From assembly GCA_026874595.1 (NCBI GenBank), contig CM049308.1, forward strand, positions 44,523,327 through 44,587,326: a stretch of DNA of 64,000 nt, in the 5' to 3' direction. Every line of letters begins with the position of its first letter. Within the stretch, counting starts at the first letter, position 1. The DNA is from Sipunculus nudus. Taxonomy: Eukaryota > Annelida > Sipuncula > Golfingiida > Sipunculidae. The notes below the pieces were generated by a model, which searched no databases, had not been told where the DNA came from, and saw nothing but the letters and a program-made list of their open reading frames with translations. Positions 1 to 10,206 of this stretch are shown here, one piece after another. A program made the position numbers and the translations under genes.

Positions 1-102
1 GGTCCTAATTAACTTATAATATTACCCCCCCCCCCCCGGAATATAAATTAACGCCACTGTCCACAACATATATTCTATCTTACATCAGCCAGTCACTCCA
101 GA
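1..102. other. Unassigned left edge
   Basis: Short AT-rich stretch with a C-run near position 27. No gene or repeat is recognised. It lies outside the part of the DIRS-like element that can be matched to the right-hand terminus. Confidence 0.5.
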
Positions 103-136
103 GTCACATGAGATGATGAAGTCGAGCTGCTGGTCA
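103..136 (+). repeat. DIRS left terminal inverted repeat segment
   Basis: This 34 bp stretch matches the reverse complement of the DIRS right end near 14119-14152 with a few mismatches. It marks the left boundary region; sequence further left no longer matches. Confidence 0.6.
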
Positions 137-741
137 GTGTGAAGCTTCGCTCCAGTCAACACGCGTTACTACTTACTCTTTTATCATTGTGTATCACATC
201 TCCCACAGTGCAAGTGTTATGGAGGATAGTGATTAGTTTCCACGAGAAAAAATTGTACCTCAAGTTGATGAGAGTGATATGAACATTTTGGACTTAATGA
301 AGTTATTGAACAATAATATGGAAAAAAATGAGAGAAGCGATGTCTTCCTTGGGTCAGGCATATACCCATATGGGTTGGTCAGGGCCCAGTGCTCCGCCTG
401 GTGCCACTGCCGTGATTGCCGGCCCACCATCATTCTCAGCAACTAAAAGGAAGGCATCTGATTTATCTGAGAACGAATATGAGGATAATGAAGAGGTTAT
501 ATCCAACTTACTGGATAGCAGTATGGATAATCCTGGTATCACTGCATGATGATATTCTTGATACCATTGAGCAGGAGCTCAATGATGAGGAAGCTGTTGG
601 TCCTGATGTAAAGAAGGCAAACGTTATCAACCAGGGGCGTAGCCAAGGGGGGGGGGGGGGCGCCGGGGGCCATGCCCCCCCCCCCCCCACCGGCATCCAG
701 TACTCGCCGTCCTTTCGGAATTTCACTTAGACTTATAATGA

Positions 742-767
742 ATATATATATATATATATATATATAT
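742..767. repeat. AT microsatellite
   Basis: About 13 uninterrupted AT units inside the left arm of the hAT-like MITE. Confidence 0.9.
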
Positions 768-788
768 GCATTTAATTGCCTTTGCTAT

Positions 789-1640
789 CAGTGGCGGATC
801 CAGAAGGGGCGCCTCCGGCGCGCGGTTCCCCTTTGAGCTGCAATATCTCTCGTTTTACCTAATTTCCCGATATTCGTGATAATTTTCATTTTTCAAATTT
901 CTTTATATTAATTAGCAATTAGATTTTATTTAATTTATCTGCAGTTTATTACTTTCAAACTCATTAGTTTGGGATGAGGTTATTTATGACCAGCTGCAGA
1001 ACAACTGCAGGCAACTAGAATCTGGTTGGGATCGACCGTGAACAATATCACGGCCCCTCTGGTGATACCGGTAACTGAACTCGCGGTCTGTGCTCGTATA
1101 GGAGTCCTGTGTGCTGTCGGGACCAAGGACCCCGGATAATGCAATGTTTAACATTAGGCTTCAACATAACAGTGATTCACTCTGAGCATTATATTTAAAA
1201 GATAATATTTTATAAATGTAAATGCGCCTTTGCGCCATTGACTTTAACATGTTGAAAACGATTGAAATTTTATATCGTAATTTTGAAGAAACATAAATAT
1301 GAAACTTTGAACCTCTCTACAGTTTGACTACATAACGCAAAGAAAAAAGGGATCAGTTTTACAGGAACAGAAAATCCTCATTTTTATTGTGAAAATTGCC
1401 TCACAATGTCCTCTTTACAGTGCATTAAACAAAATCCCAATATGTGAGGGGGTATCCTCCTCCTATACCCTCTCCATGTACGTGTAAGTAATCTAAATGA
1501 CACCATGGTTCATTCTTGAAAATAAAAAAAGCTATAGTTTCATACACAAAATTATATAACGTATAGTAATAATAATAATAATTCTATGTACCCACACATG
1601 CATATTAGCATCGGTTTTCGAATTTCTGGATCCGCCACTC
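789..1640 (-). mobile_element. MITE family CAGTGGCGGATCC, copy A
   Basis: It begins CAGTGGCGGATCCAGAA and ends in the inverted form TTCTGGATCCGCCACT. Its interior, read on the minus strand, shares stretches with copies B (17885-18598) and C (33199-34023), including a GAGGC...CAATAAA...GAGG patch. It is non-coding and nested in the hAT-like element. No clear target duplication is visible. Confidence 0.6.
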
Positions 1641-2365
1641 ATCATTGCCCCCTTCCCTCCCTAAATCCTGGCTACGCCCCTGATCAACAAACGTTTCACA
1701 TTGTCCACTGATCGCTCACCAAAAAATTGAACTTTATTTACAGCCAAAAATTGTGAGGCCATGGTGGTGCCCAGAGTAAACAGGGAAAATTGGAGTATGA
1801 TGAGGAGAGATATCAGAAGCTTAGAGATGGGAAATTCTCAGAAATACAGAAATCTATCATAAAAGCCTTTCGAATACTGTCTAATTTGGCCGAAACACTG
1901 ATCTCATCAGGGAAAAAAAAGAGCCACTCAGACAGGCAGTGGATGCCATAGCATTGCTTGGCAATTCTTCAATGACTTTGTCTATGAAGCGTAAAAACTT
2001 CAGTAAACCTGCAGGATTGTGCGGGATGAATACAGCTCCCTCTCAACTCTTATTGGAGAGGATCTCCAGAAAGACGTGAGAGATGTAAAACAAGCCAATC
2101 ATGTTGCAAAGGACAGTTTCCAGTCATAAAACGGGTGGCAGGGGGCCAAAGGCAAGCACTGGATCAAGAAACACCAGAGGCAGCACAGCCCCCAGAAACA
2201 CTGGAAGAAAAATGAGGATGAGAAGCATTAAGTAACCGCTCAAGCACCTCTCCAGAAAAAGGTAGGCCAGCTGATTTCTATTCAAGAAAATGTTTTTCCT
2301 TTGAACAATTACCTGCATATATAAAACAGAAAAACTTTTTTATCGGTGGCAGACTTTCACATTTT

Positions 2366-3410
2366 GTGAATGAATGGGAAAACCTTACTTCAGATAGAGA
2401 AATTCAGAGCATTGTGCATGGTTATGAAATTGACTTTGAAACAGAACCTGTTCAAAAATCTTGGCCTAAACCTATACAATTAAATAGCAATGAAACAATT
2501 GCTATGGATAAAGAAATTCATAAATTGTTAGAGAAGAAAGTCATTACTATTTGTGCACATGAAAAAGGAGAATTTATATCCAATGTTTCCTACGGAGAAA
2601 GAGTGCATGATGGCATCTCATACAGGATGATTTTGAATTTAAGCCGCCTCAACAAATTTGTGAATTATCGCCATTTTAAAATGGATTCTGTATTTCATGC
2701 TATTCGCATGATGAGGCAAGGTTGTTACATGGCAGCTATTGATTTGAAAGACGCATATTATTCTGTAAAGATTGCAGAGGAACATCAGAAATACCTGAAT
2801 TTTGTTCTGGAATTGAAAACTCTATAAGTTTGTAGCTATGCCTCAAGGTCTAACTTATACACCACTGATATTTACAAAACTGTGCAAAGTGCATGGTTTT
2901 CTCTGAACTACGTAAGCAAGGTTTCTTATCGGTGGGCTACATTGATGATAGCTATCTTCAAGGGTGTGATTATCAGGAATGCACAGAAAATATTAAGGCT
3001 ACTGTTATGCCGTTTGACAGACTTGGGTTCATTGTCCCCCCTGAGAAATCAGTTTTTCTACCTACTCAGTGTATTACTTTTTGGGGGATTTGTACTCAGG
3101 TCTGTTAATATGTCAGTGTCTCTAACAAATGAAAAATAAAAAAGAATATCTGAAGCCTTTCACAGATTAGGTAGGGCTTCTTTTCCTACTATTAGAGAAG
3201 TTGCGAAAGTTATTGGGCTGTTAGAATCCAGTTTTTCAGCAGTGCCTCACGGGCCACTTTTTAACAGACAAATAGAAAATGCAAAAAAATAGCTGCTCTT
3301 AAAGATGCAAAAGGGGATTTCGACAAACATATGCCGCTTTCTGGGAAATCTATTAAAAATTTAGAGTGGTGGTCAGCTAATATCGATCAGTCATACACCT
3401 CGTTCAGATG
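2366..3410 (+). pseudogene. DIRS-type reverse transcriptase, frameshifted
   Basis: The 153-residue frame at 2366-2827 carries YRMILNLSRLNKFVNYRHFK and MAAIDLKDAYYSVKI, the palm-domain pattern of DIRS RTs, including the first catalytic aspartate region (IDLKDAY). A frame change follows to a segment with MPQGLTYTP, then another to 2893-3108 with the catalytic YIDDSYLQG near 2938. Downstream frames continue as DIRS-like sequence (LSGKSIKNLEWW near 3340), where homology stops at the inserted block. At least two frameshifts disable it. The RNase H core that normally follows is not seen on either side of the insertion. Confidence 0.75.
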
Positions 3411-3429
3411 ACAGATGCCCGTCACCCAT

Positions 3430-4453
3430 GTAGAACTATAACTCGTATCAGATTGATGTACCTGCTCTGGGAAGATATCGCATAAAGTTGTCGGTTATGC
3501 TCATGTAACAAGGAAGGAGGATACCTGTACAGAAAGGCATGAACGTATCGGTGTTGAGAAACTGTTTGATTATTTCAAGCAAAGGAATATAAAAGTTGGC
3601 AACATAGCTCATGACAGGAACCTTTCTGTGAATAAATATATAAAAGAAAATAAAAAAAGAAAAAGAAACACAAAACACAAATGAGAAATGGCATGCTGCC
3701 AAGCCAGTGGTAGCGGGTATCAGCAAGATCTCTCAAGGGGCAAAGAAATGTCAAGGCCAGAAGTGGCACCCACAGCTGGCTGACAAAGGGGCTTTGCTCC
3801 GAAATCACATTTACTGGAGTATTGAAAACTGCAATGGCTGTCCGGCAACACATAGAAAAAATATCAATTCATCAATTTTACATTTTCAAAATATTCATGA
3901 CAAATGTCATCCTGATTCAAAATGCAAGGACCACCTGTATGTGCCTAGCTTCAGCATACTAAATGATCCCAAGGCCATTCAACTTTTATCGTATTTCATC
4001 CATTCCTTGACCGTGTACAAGTGTGCCATTGATTTTTTTCAAAATAAGGATACTTTCTGTATTGAAAGTTTGAACAATGCTATACGCTGCAGTACTTGGA
4101 CAAACGTGTCCATTTCAGGAATGATGAACATTACAAAATGCGCTACGGTCTTGTAATTTTAGATTGAAATGAGCAAGTATATCAAACAGACGCCTGTCAG
4201 TAGATCACAGTAGACGGAAGAAGGGGGAGAAAGTATACAAACGGAAAACCGACAGGTTTGTCAATGATCTTTGGTGTCATTTAATTACTCTGTTTAGCAG
4301 TGGACACACAGTGAAAACTCACAAAGGTGAGGAGAATTGTGACATGGATAATAGTGATCAAACAATTTGTGTGGAGGCAGAAACCGTGGAAGATGAGCTG
4401 ATTGACCAGTTTGACACTGAGGACAGTGAGGCTGAGCTGCAGTTTTATGAATA
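3430..4453 (+). pseudogene. Transposase-like protein remnant of an unidentified DNA transposon family
   Basis: Several plus-strand frames join in order. One near 3470-3600 has GYAHVTRKE...ERHERIGVEKLFDY. The longest, 3707-4156, carries WHPQLADKGALLRNHIYWS and a Cys/His cluster, HDKCHPDSKCKDH, followed by YVPSFSILNDPKAIQLL. The end, near 4327-4453, is highly acidic. The order (a possible catalytic half with DR and H, then a C/H cluster, then an ESLNN motif) matches a multi-copy TE-derived protein I know from mollusc, cnidarian and fish genomes, possibly Kolobok-related. That family name is a guess. Frameshifts separate the pieces, so it is a pseudogene. It has displaced part of the DIRS polymerase. 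Confidence 0.45.
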
Positions 4454-4557
4454 AACTTATATATGTTAATTACTATGCTCTAAAACGGTTCTACCAGTCT
4501 GTGAGACAGAAAGAACGCAAATGAAAGAAGATAATACTTTCTATGTCGTGATAAGCT

Positions 4558-4560
<3 letters not shown>

Positions 4561-4590
<30 letters not shown>
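4561..4590. repeat. AT microsatellite
   Basis: Fifteen AT units, then ACATATAT. Confidence 0.9.
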
Positions 4591-4597
<7 letters not shown>

Positions 4598-4833
4598 TTT
4601 AATTAAAATCAGAGTAATATACGCTTTCGTTTGTATATACCTTCATGAGCTTGTAGTGTTCTGAGGAAATCAGTCAGTGTAAGCACACAAGGTGATAATC
4701 ATGCAAACTGATCATTATTTGAATGGATGTTTGTTAATGAAAAACATCATCAGTGTCAATGTACTCCTCTGCCAGTAATGTTTAGAATTTCTGAGCTCGC
4801 ATAGTTCTACATATTTCCTGGTTTCTTTGTGAA

Positions 4834-4835
<2 letters not shown>

Positions 4836-4875
<40 letters not shown>
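4836..4875. repeat. AT microsatellite
   Basis: About 20 AT units. Confidence 0.9.
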
Positions 4876-4881
<6 letters not shown>

Positions 4882-5295
4882 CTTTTAGTTCTATCATATG
4901 TGTCAGTGTATATATTTTTTATTTGCCAGTGGTATATATTATTTTCAAATACATGTATTGTGTACAAATATTGGAGAATATTGCAGAACTCATTCTCTTT
5001 GTAAATATACCTAAGTGCCAGTCATATCAATTAACATTTCTATATACTATATAAATATACTTGTCCAGATATCAACACACCTAAGAAAAATCAAAATAAT
5101 TCAATATTCAGTTGGTCTTCTATATTGTTTCCTCTTGTGCATCCATAAATAATAAATTTGAATTGTGTTTTGCATGTTAGCCCTGAAAATAAATGTTCAT
5201 GTGTCTTTAGAGACAATGCTTACACATATTGCATAAAGTTTGATTTCTTATGTGTATCAGAGATATTATGGTGATATTTGTTATCTTATAGGGTA

Positions 5296-5299
<4 letters not shown>

Positions 5300-5339
<40 letters not shown>
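5300..5339. repeat. AT microsatellite
   Basis: About 20 AT units. Confidence 0.9.
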
Positions 5340-5344
<5 letters not shown>

Positions 5345-5494
5345 TACACTATGCAATATAACATATACATATACATATAAATACACCCAAAAAACTATTC
5401 CTTCAAATAAAATTGCCAATAAACAATATATACCTCTTCATTATTTTATGCATAGTTTGGTGAATAGTTTCCAATATATTGCTTTGTGTAGGTT

Positions 5495-5497
<3 letters not shown>

Positions 5498-5537
<40 letters not shown>

Positions 5538-5541
5538 GAGC
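5498..5541. repeat. GA microsatellite
   Basis: About 20 GA units with one GG interruption, close to the Gypsy LTR edge. Confidence 0.9.
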
Positions 5542-5586
5542 GTATGTGTTTGTCTGTGTGAGTCAGAGAGAGAATGATATATATAT

Positions 5587-6405
5587 TGTCAGGGGTTGCC
5601 GACTCGCAGGTTCTCTCATGAAAACTCGAACTCCAGACAGACGTTAAGACGATGTTTTTAATCAATATATTAAAGCCGTACAGGTTCGCACCATGCACAT
5701 ACACTAAAATATATTAAAACAGCAGGCTACTGGAGGCTGACTACCAGGTGCCCTCCCTCAATACTTATACTATCCAGAGGCCCGAGTGAGGACCTGAACG
5801 AAACAAGGGCTACAAGGCTGATGCTGGTACCGTTATCTGTCCACTACATAGTAAATGTGTGTTTCCTGTCTGCTCTTAAAATGCCTATTAAGCAAAGACT
5901 ATTATAATTTCAACAATAAATATTACCTTCCCAGATTACTCAAGGAACACTTAATCAGTGATACTAATTGTGACGTAATCACGAATTAGGGTTAAATAGT
6001 AATGAGGAATAAACTTAGATTATACTTTGTGGATTTTAATTTATCAATTGGAAAATGATTAATAACTGGAAATTTAAATAAGGTAAGGTATCATGACATA
6101 TATGTACTTACAGGGAACAAAGAGGCCCACCTGATACTATATTATTCTAAGAAATATAAATTAGGACCTGCTTGCAAATAAAGAAATATACTTTGACAGA
6201 AAACACTATATATATATTCATATGGGATATTGAGCATTAAATTGCCGTCGGGAGCCATCAGTGTCAGCGCGCAGGCGCTGGGCTGGTGGCATCGCCTGGC
6301 CGCTTACGCAACAGGCCGGGGACAACAGGGACCAGAGCTAATTGATAACGGCTGGACGTCAAGTGTACGCCGAGACCTGGGTGTACGAGTGCGTACTCTG
6401 TAACA
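5587..6405 (-). repeat. Gypsy LTR (3' LTR in element direction)
   Basis: Begins TGTCAGGGGTTGCCGAC and ends GCGTACTCTGTAACA, so the termini are TGT...ACA. It is nearly identical to 11972-12784. A CGCGCAGGCG-containing GC-rich patch lies near 6265. Confidence 0.92.
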
Positions 6406-6420
6406 TACCTACCCCCCTAA
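6406..6420 (-). promoter_or_regulatory. Polypurine tract of the Gypsy element
   Basis: Read on the minus strand it is TTAGGGGGGTAGGTA, directly abutting the 3' LTR. This is where plus-strand DNA synthesis would be primed. Confidence 0.65.
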
Positions 6421-6979
6421 GTGTGAGCGTCCTCGGCACACTAATTACAAAAAAAAAATAGATCAACTAGATAAATAAATAGAAGCTTAGATATACTAAA
6501 TGAATTAAAAAGAGCACCTATGAAACAGATTAGCCTGTCATCACTCGGTCAGTATATTTCCTTTATAGAATCTGAATGTACTTTATCTACCTGCTAGTTA
6601 GCTAACCTATGTACTCCTTAAGTATGACCCGACCACCAATCGGTTGGTTCCGTTTGCACGAACACCGGTCGATCAATTTAATATTAGAGGTGCACACTGA
6701 TCAACATATCTCCTTCATATCAACATGTAAATATATCCTTATGATTTCTATTTGATGAACACCTAAATTATACTTCTCACTATTGACCTCTTGCAAGCAC
6801 CTATAATGCAATAAGACGAACCTACACTGTGTTCCTCTCCACTTGTTAACTTAATAATAATTCCTGAATTTGCACTTCAATACATGAAACCTAAAATATA
6901 TGAGCACTTATATAGTATCCTTGCATTGCTAAGATTCCTTAATTCCTCAATGGGACTGGCATTAAATATGCACATATAA
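6421..6979 (-). other. Gypsy 3' untranslated region
   Basis: AT-rich stretch between the chromodomain stop and the polypurine tract. No reading frame or env-like region is visible. Confidence 0.6.
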
Positions 6980-7273
6980 TTAAACACAAGAGTCCTTTTT
7001 CTTTCTATATTTCATTTCAAAGTCCTGAATCAAGTCCTTATCACCAATCACTAGGTCTGTGTACTCCCAGGAGTTGTGTTCCGGCCCGAGGCCTTGCCAC
7101 TGCACGAGGTACTTCGGTTCCAGTCGTCCCGCGGCGTTCCGGGTCCACATCCTATCTAAGATGCGCTCGGGCTTTTTGTGGTCGGTTGTGAGCGGGTCAT
7201 CTGGGGTCGAGGTTTCTGGTACTGTGTCTGAGATTTGATCACCATTATTATTCACGTTCGTTTCTACTTCCAT
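6980..7273 (-). CDS. C-terminal chromodomain of the Gypsy integrase
   Basis: The 97-residue frame holds PERILDRMW...PKYLVQWQGLGPEHNSWEY at about residues 35-72. This has the aromatic residues (Y, W, W) and E/D pattern of a chromodomain, which in chromovirus-type Gypsy elements directs integration to marked chromatin. It follows the GPYWI (GPY/F-type) module encoded just upstream at 7264-7509 and is in another frame, so it was probably fused to integrase before an indel. An N-terminal acidic and polar linker precedes the domain. The chromodomain call is from motif pattern only. Confidence 0.7.
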   Translation of the reverse strand: MEVETNVNNNGDQISDTVPETSTPDDPLTTDHKKPERILDRMWTRNAAGRLEPKYLVQWQGLGPEHNSWEYTDLVIGDKDLIQDFEMKYRKKKDSCV

Positions 7274-8407
7274 GTCATCTTCAAAGTCATCGATCGGGGT
7301 TCAGATCGGCGCATTATCCGCGGATCGAAGTAAGGCTTTATACGATTAACATGCACTATTTGTTGCTTCCGCTGGTTATCACATGTTTCCACGCGGTAGT
7401 TCACGGGAGATGTTTTCTCCATTATCCAGTAGGGCCCATGCCAGGGTATGAGTATATAGCTAAACGCAAAGCCCAACTTGGTCATCTGTATCTTGTGCAC
7501 ACTCATCAAATCGTAGTTTAAGTTTCTGTTGTGCTAGTTCAGTGTTCTCTTTGACTAAATGAAATGCTTCCTGCAGCCGCGTGATCATTTCAGTTCGATA
7601 CTCGTCTGTGGAGGTGTATGTGACCGCCGTAGTCTGCAATGTAGCTTCGACCGGTAGCACCATGTCATGTCCGTGACATAAGAAGAACAGTGTTTCCAGC
7701 GTGGTGTCATGTAAGCTAGACCGGTACGCGGCGAGCGCAAACGGGATGAACTAGCTGGTCCCAGTCTCTTTGATGGCTCCTCACATACATTGATATTTGT
7801 TGCACCAACGTGGCGTTGAATCGTTCCACGAGCCCATCAGTCTGCGGCCTATAGGCACTCGTGTTAATCTTTTTTGTGTTCATAATTGTACATATTTCGG
7901 ATAGCACTTTTGACAGGAAGTTCCGCCCGCGATCGGAGAGCAGTGTTTGCGGTGCGCCGTGCCAGCAACAATTTCTTCCACGAATGCCCGCGCAGTGGTA
8001 ACGGCATCAGCTGCTCGAACTGCACGTGCCTCAGGGTATCTTGTAAAATAGTCACTGAAGACGATAATATACCGGTTGCCGGAATCAGTAGGTGGAAGGG
8101 GTTATAGTACATCGACCGCCACACGGTCCCATGGGCCAGCCACAGGTATTGGTAACAATGGGGCCAGTTTCCTATTGCTCGGTGTCTTTCTTGTTGCACA
8201 GTCCACGCACGACTTACACCAGAACACTACGTCGGCGTACATGCCTTTCCAGTAGAATTGCTCTTGTATCTTGGTATATGTTTTGTGGAAGGCTAAATGG
8301 CCGGTCGTTGGGTCATCATGGCAACAGTACATTATCTCGTCTACGAGAGCACACGGTACTACTAACTGTCCGTTAGTTAGCTTCTGCTGCGGGGGCCGGG
8401 ACACCAC
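7264..8407 (-). pseudogene. Gypsy integrase, broken by frameshifts and a stop
   Basis: Pieces in order on the minus strand: 8407-8102 holds the zinc-binding H2C2 domain (H near HLAFHKTY, then CKSCVDC) and the first catalytic aspartate in RVAVDV, ending at a stop. A different frame carries the second aspartate area. 7907-7716 holds the third catalytic residue in TDGLVERFNATL, and 7663-7460 the post-catalytic helix region. 7509-7264 holds the GPYWI module and VHVNRIKPYF. At least three frame changes plus the stop at about 8102 rule out a full-length enzyme from this copy. The catalytic motifs themselves look unmutated. Confidence 0.8.
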
Positions 8408-10206
8408 AGGTTGTACAGCACTCCATCCTCTAATATGTATTCCCCCGATTCAGCTGCTATTCGGCGGGCATTGGCCGAGTTAGTGGGGAGCGTACCATCC
8501 TGTAAATATTGGATCAGTGGCCTCAGACTGGGGTCACGTGATTGATGGTCGACGGCCTTCTGTTCCATATGGTCACTCAGGTCAGCGAGCTGTTCGATGG
8601 GTGCCACTGTGGTTTCAGGCATCGTGTCGGTGTTGAACGGTGTTCGCGACAGGCCGTCAGCATTCCCGTGCTGGGTTCCAGGTCGGTGTTTTACTTCAAA
8701 GTCATACTCTTGAACTTTCAATGACCAGCGTGCCAGCAGGCTGGCCGGGTCTTTGATGTTCATCAGCCACTTAAGGGGATTGTGGTCAGTGATCACGGTG
8801 AACTTACGCCCGTACAGGTAGTGGCGGAAGTGTTGCACTCCCGAGACTATTGCCAGTGCTACCTTTTCGATCACAGCATAATTCCGCTCGTGCTTTCGTA
8901 GCTGGCGACTACCATAAGCGACAGTAGTTTCACCATGTCCCTCAGTCTGTTGAGCTAACACAATCCCTAATCCAGTATCACAGGCGTCCGTATAGAGCAC
9001 AAAAGGGCGAGAAAAGTCTGGGTGTTGTAATATCGGCTCACATGTCAGCGCTTTCTTTAGACTTTCAAAGGCATTGGCGCATTTATCGTCCCAGCAAAAT
9101 TCAACATTCTTCTTCATCAACCGATGTAGCGGACTCGCAATACTAGCAAAATCCTTCACAAACTTTCGGTAATACGAAGCCAATCCTAGGAAACTACGGA
9201 GTTCTGACACATCTCTAGGAGCCGGAAATTCACGGACGGCATTTACCTTCTCGGGATCTGGTTCTACTCCATCCCGAGAGACAACATGGCCGAGAAATGA
9301 TACCTTTGGGCTACAGAAGGTACATTTCTTACCTTTCAGTTTAAGCCCAGCTTCTCTAAAGCGTTCAAAGATCTCTCCTAGTCTTTCCAGGTGCTCATCA
9401 AACGTAGATGAGAAAACAATTTTATCATCTAGGTATACGAGGCATTTCTGCCATTGCATGCCACATAGTAAGACGTCCATTAAACGTTGGAACGTGGAAG
9501 GAGAGTTACATAATCCGAACGGCATGGTATTGAATTCGAACAGTCCACGAAAGGTAGTAAATGCGGTTTTCTCTTTGTCTTCTTCGGTGACAGGTATCTG
9601 CCAATAACCAGATGCTAAGTCCATGGAGGAGAAATATTTCGATCCTTTGGACGCATCAAGCATATCGTCAATGCGCGGAAGCGGGTACACATCTTTCTTT
9701 GTAACAGAGTTCAACTGACGGTAATCCACACGGAAGCGCTCGGAGTTGTCTTTCTTCTTTACCAGTAAGATCGGAGCGCCCCAGGGGCTCTTTGATGGCC
9801 TTAGGGTGTCACGGTCAAGCATATTCTGTATATGCTCTTGTATCACCTCTCTCTGAGACATGGGAACACGGTATGGTCTCTGTTTAATCGGAGCATGATC
9901 ACCAGTGTTTATGTGATGTTCTACCAGATCAGTTCGGCCAAGGTCGCAATCATCGCTAGCAAATACATCCGAATATCGAACAAGAAGATCTTGTAGCTGT
10001 CCTACCTGATCAGCCGCCAAGCCGTTCTGAGTAACATCTGGAAGGCCCCCCGTAGTTTCACCTTGAGTCGGAGTCGGCCCCGTGTGTATGGCTGCACACT
10101 CGGCGATTTCCAATTTACCCATACAGGTGCCAGCGTGTAATCTGACAGCGGTCGTACTTGGGTTCAATACATGGGTAATCACAGAATTGTTTCTAGTCAC
10201 TGTCAA
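8377..10206 (-). CDS. pol: Gypsy reverse transcriptase-RNase H
   Basis: This open frame of about 609 codons is the longest in the window. RT spans roughly residues 95-340, with SMDLASGYWQIP (catalytic D near 196), TMPFGLCNSPSTFQ and YLDD at 258-261. The usual YIDDI/V is YLDDKI here, so the residue after the motif is unusual. The RNase H region has YTDACDTG (D407), E447, TDHNPLKW (D474) and ADGLSR (D517), the full four-acid set. The frame opens at a TTG that overlaps the protease stop by a few bases, so expression needs a frame change or repair of an indel. It ends where the integrase starts in another frame. Confidence 0.92.
   Translation of the reverse strand: MTVTRNNSVITHVLNPSTTAVRLHAGTCMGKLEIAECAAIHTGPTPTQGETTGGLPDVTQNGLAADQVGQLQDLLVRYSDVFASDDCDLGRTDLVEHHINTGDHAPIKQRPYRVPMSQREVIQEHIQNMLDRDTLRPSKSPWGAPILLVKKKDNSERFRVDYRQLNSVTKKDVYPLPRIDDMLDASKGSKYFSSMDLASGYWQIPVTEEDKEKTAFTTFRGLFEFNTMPFGLCNSPSTFQRLMDVLLCGMQWQKCLVYLDDKIVFSSTFDEHLERLGEIFERFREAGLKLKGKKCTFCSPKVSFLGHVVSRDGVEPDPEKVNAVREFPAPRDVSELRSFLGLASYYRKFVKDFASIASPLHRLMKKNVEFCWDDKCANAFESLKKALTCEPILQHPDFSRPFVLYTDACDTGLGIVLAQQTEGHGETTVAYGSRQLRKHERNYAVIEKVALAIVSGVQHFRHYLYGRKFTVITDHNPLKWLMNIKDPASLLARWSLKVQEYDFEVKHRPGTQHGNADGLSRTPFNTDTMPETTVAPIEQLADLSDHMEQKAVDHQSRDPSLRPLIQYLQDGTLPTNSANARRIAAESGEYILEDGVLYNLWCPGPRSRS

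Larger units (their letters stand above)
632..1682. mobile_element. hAT-like non-autonomous element with CAGGGGCGTAGCC termini
   Basis: The left end CAGGGGCGTAGCCAAGG is matched by the inverted right end CCTGGCTACGCCCCTG. The flanks read ...TTATCAAC before and ATCAACAA after, so ATCAAC (6 bp) is duplicated. hAT elements usually duplicate 8 bp, so the family call is inferred from the CAG...CTG ends. No transposase is present. Most of its interior is a second nested element (789-1640), leaving only about 160 bp on the left and 40 bp on the right. Its insertion breaks the DIRS gag frame. Confidence 0.65.
220..2365 (+). pseudogene. DIRS gag-like region, split by a MITE
   Basis: Short reading frames start near the ATG at 220 and run to 631, then resume at 1683. 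Taking out the MITE 632-1682 restores one frame across the site, giving KKANVIN followed by KRFTLSTDRSPKN. This shows that both halves were one coding region. A later patch encodes VVPRVNRENW, the type of motif I associate with DIRS gag proteins, with a basic and acidic stretch after it. Several stops and frame changes are present between 1740 and 2360, so no intact protein is made. The assignment rests on position upstream of the RT and on motif recall, not on a search. Confidence 0.5.
4454..5586. other. Non-coding AT-rich spacer with microsatellites
   Basis: No gene is seen. It holds three long AT arrays and one GA array, and separates the transposase-like remnant from the Gypsy LTR. Apparent reading frames here only translate AT repeats into Ile-Tyr runs. 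Confidence 0.7.

Noticed and set aside
4836-5340. Reading frames with Ile-Tyr runs (also near 21200, 46680 and 48600)
   Set aside because: They only translate AT microsatellites.
5581-5586. Target duplication of the young Gypsy element
   Set aside because: Flanks ATATAT and ATAAAT are similar only because both are AT-rich; a 4-5 bp duplication cannot be asserted.
7886-8376. Plus-strand frames across the Gypsy integrase and pol (also 8092-8483, 11078-11350)
   Set aside because: They are shadows of the minus-strand pol and gag genes.
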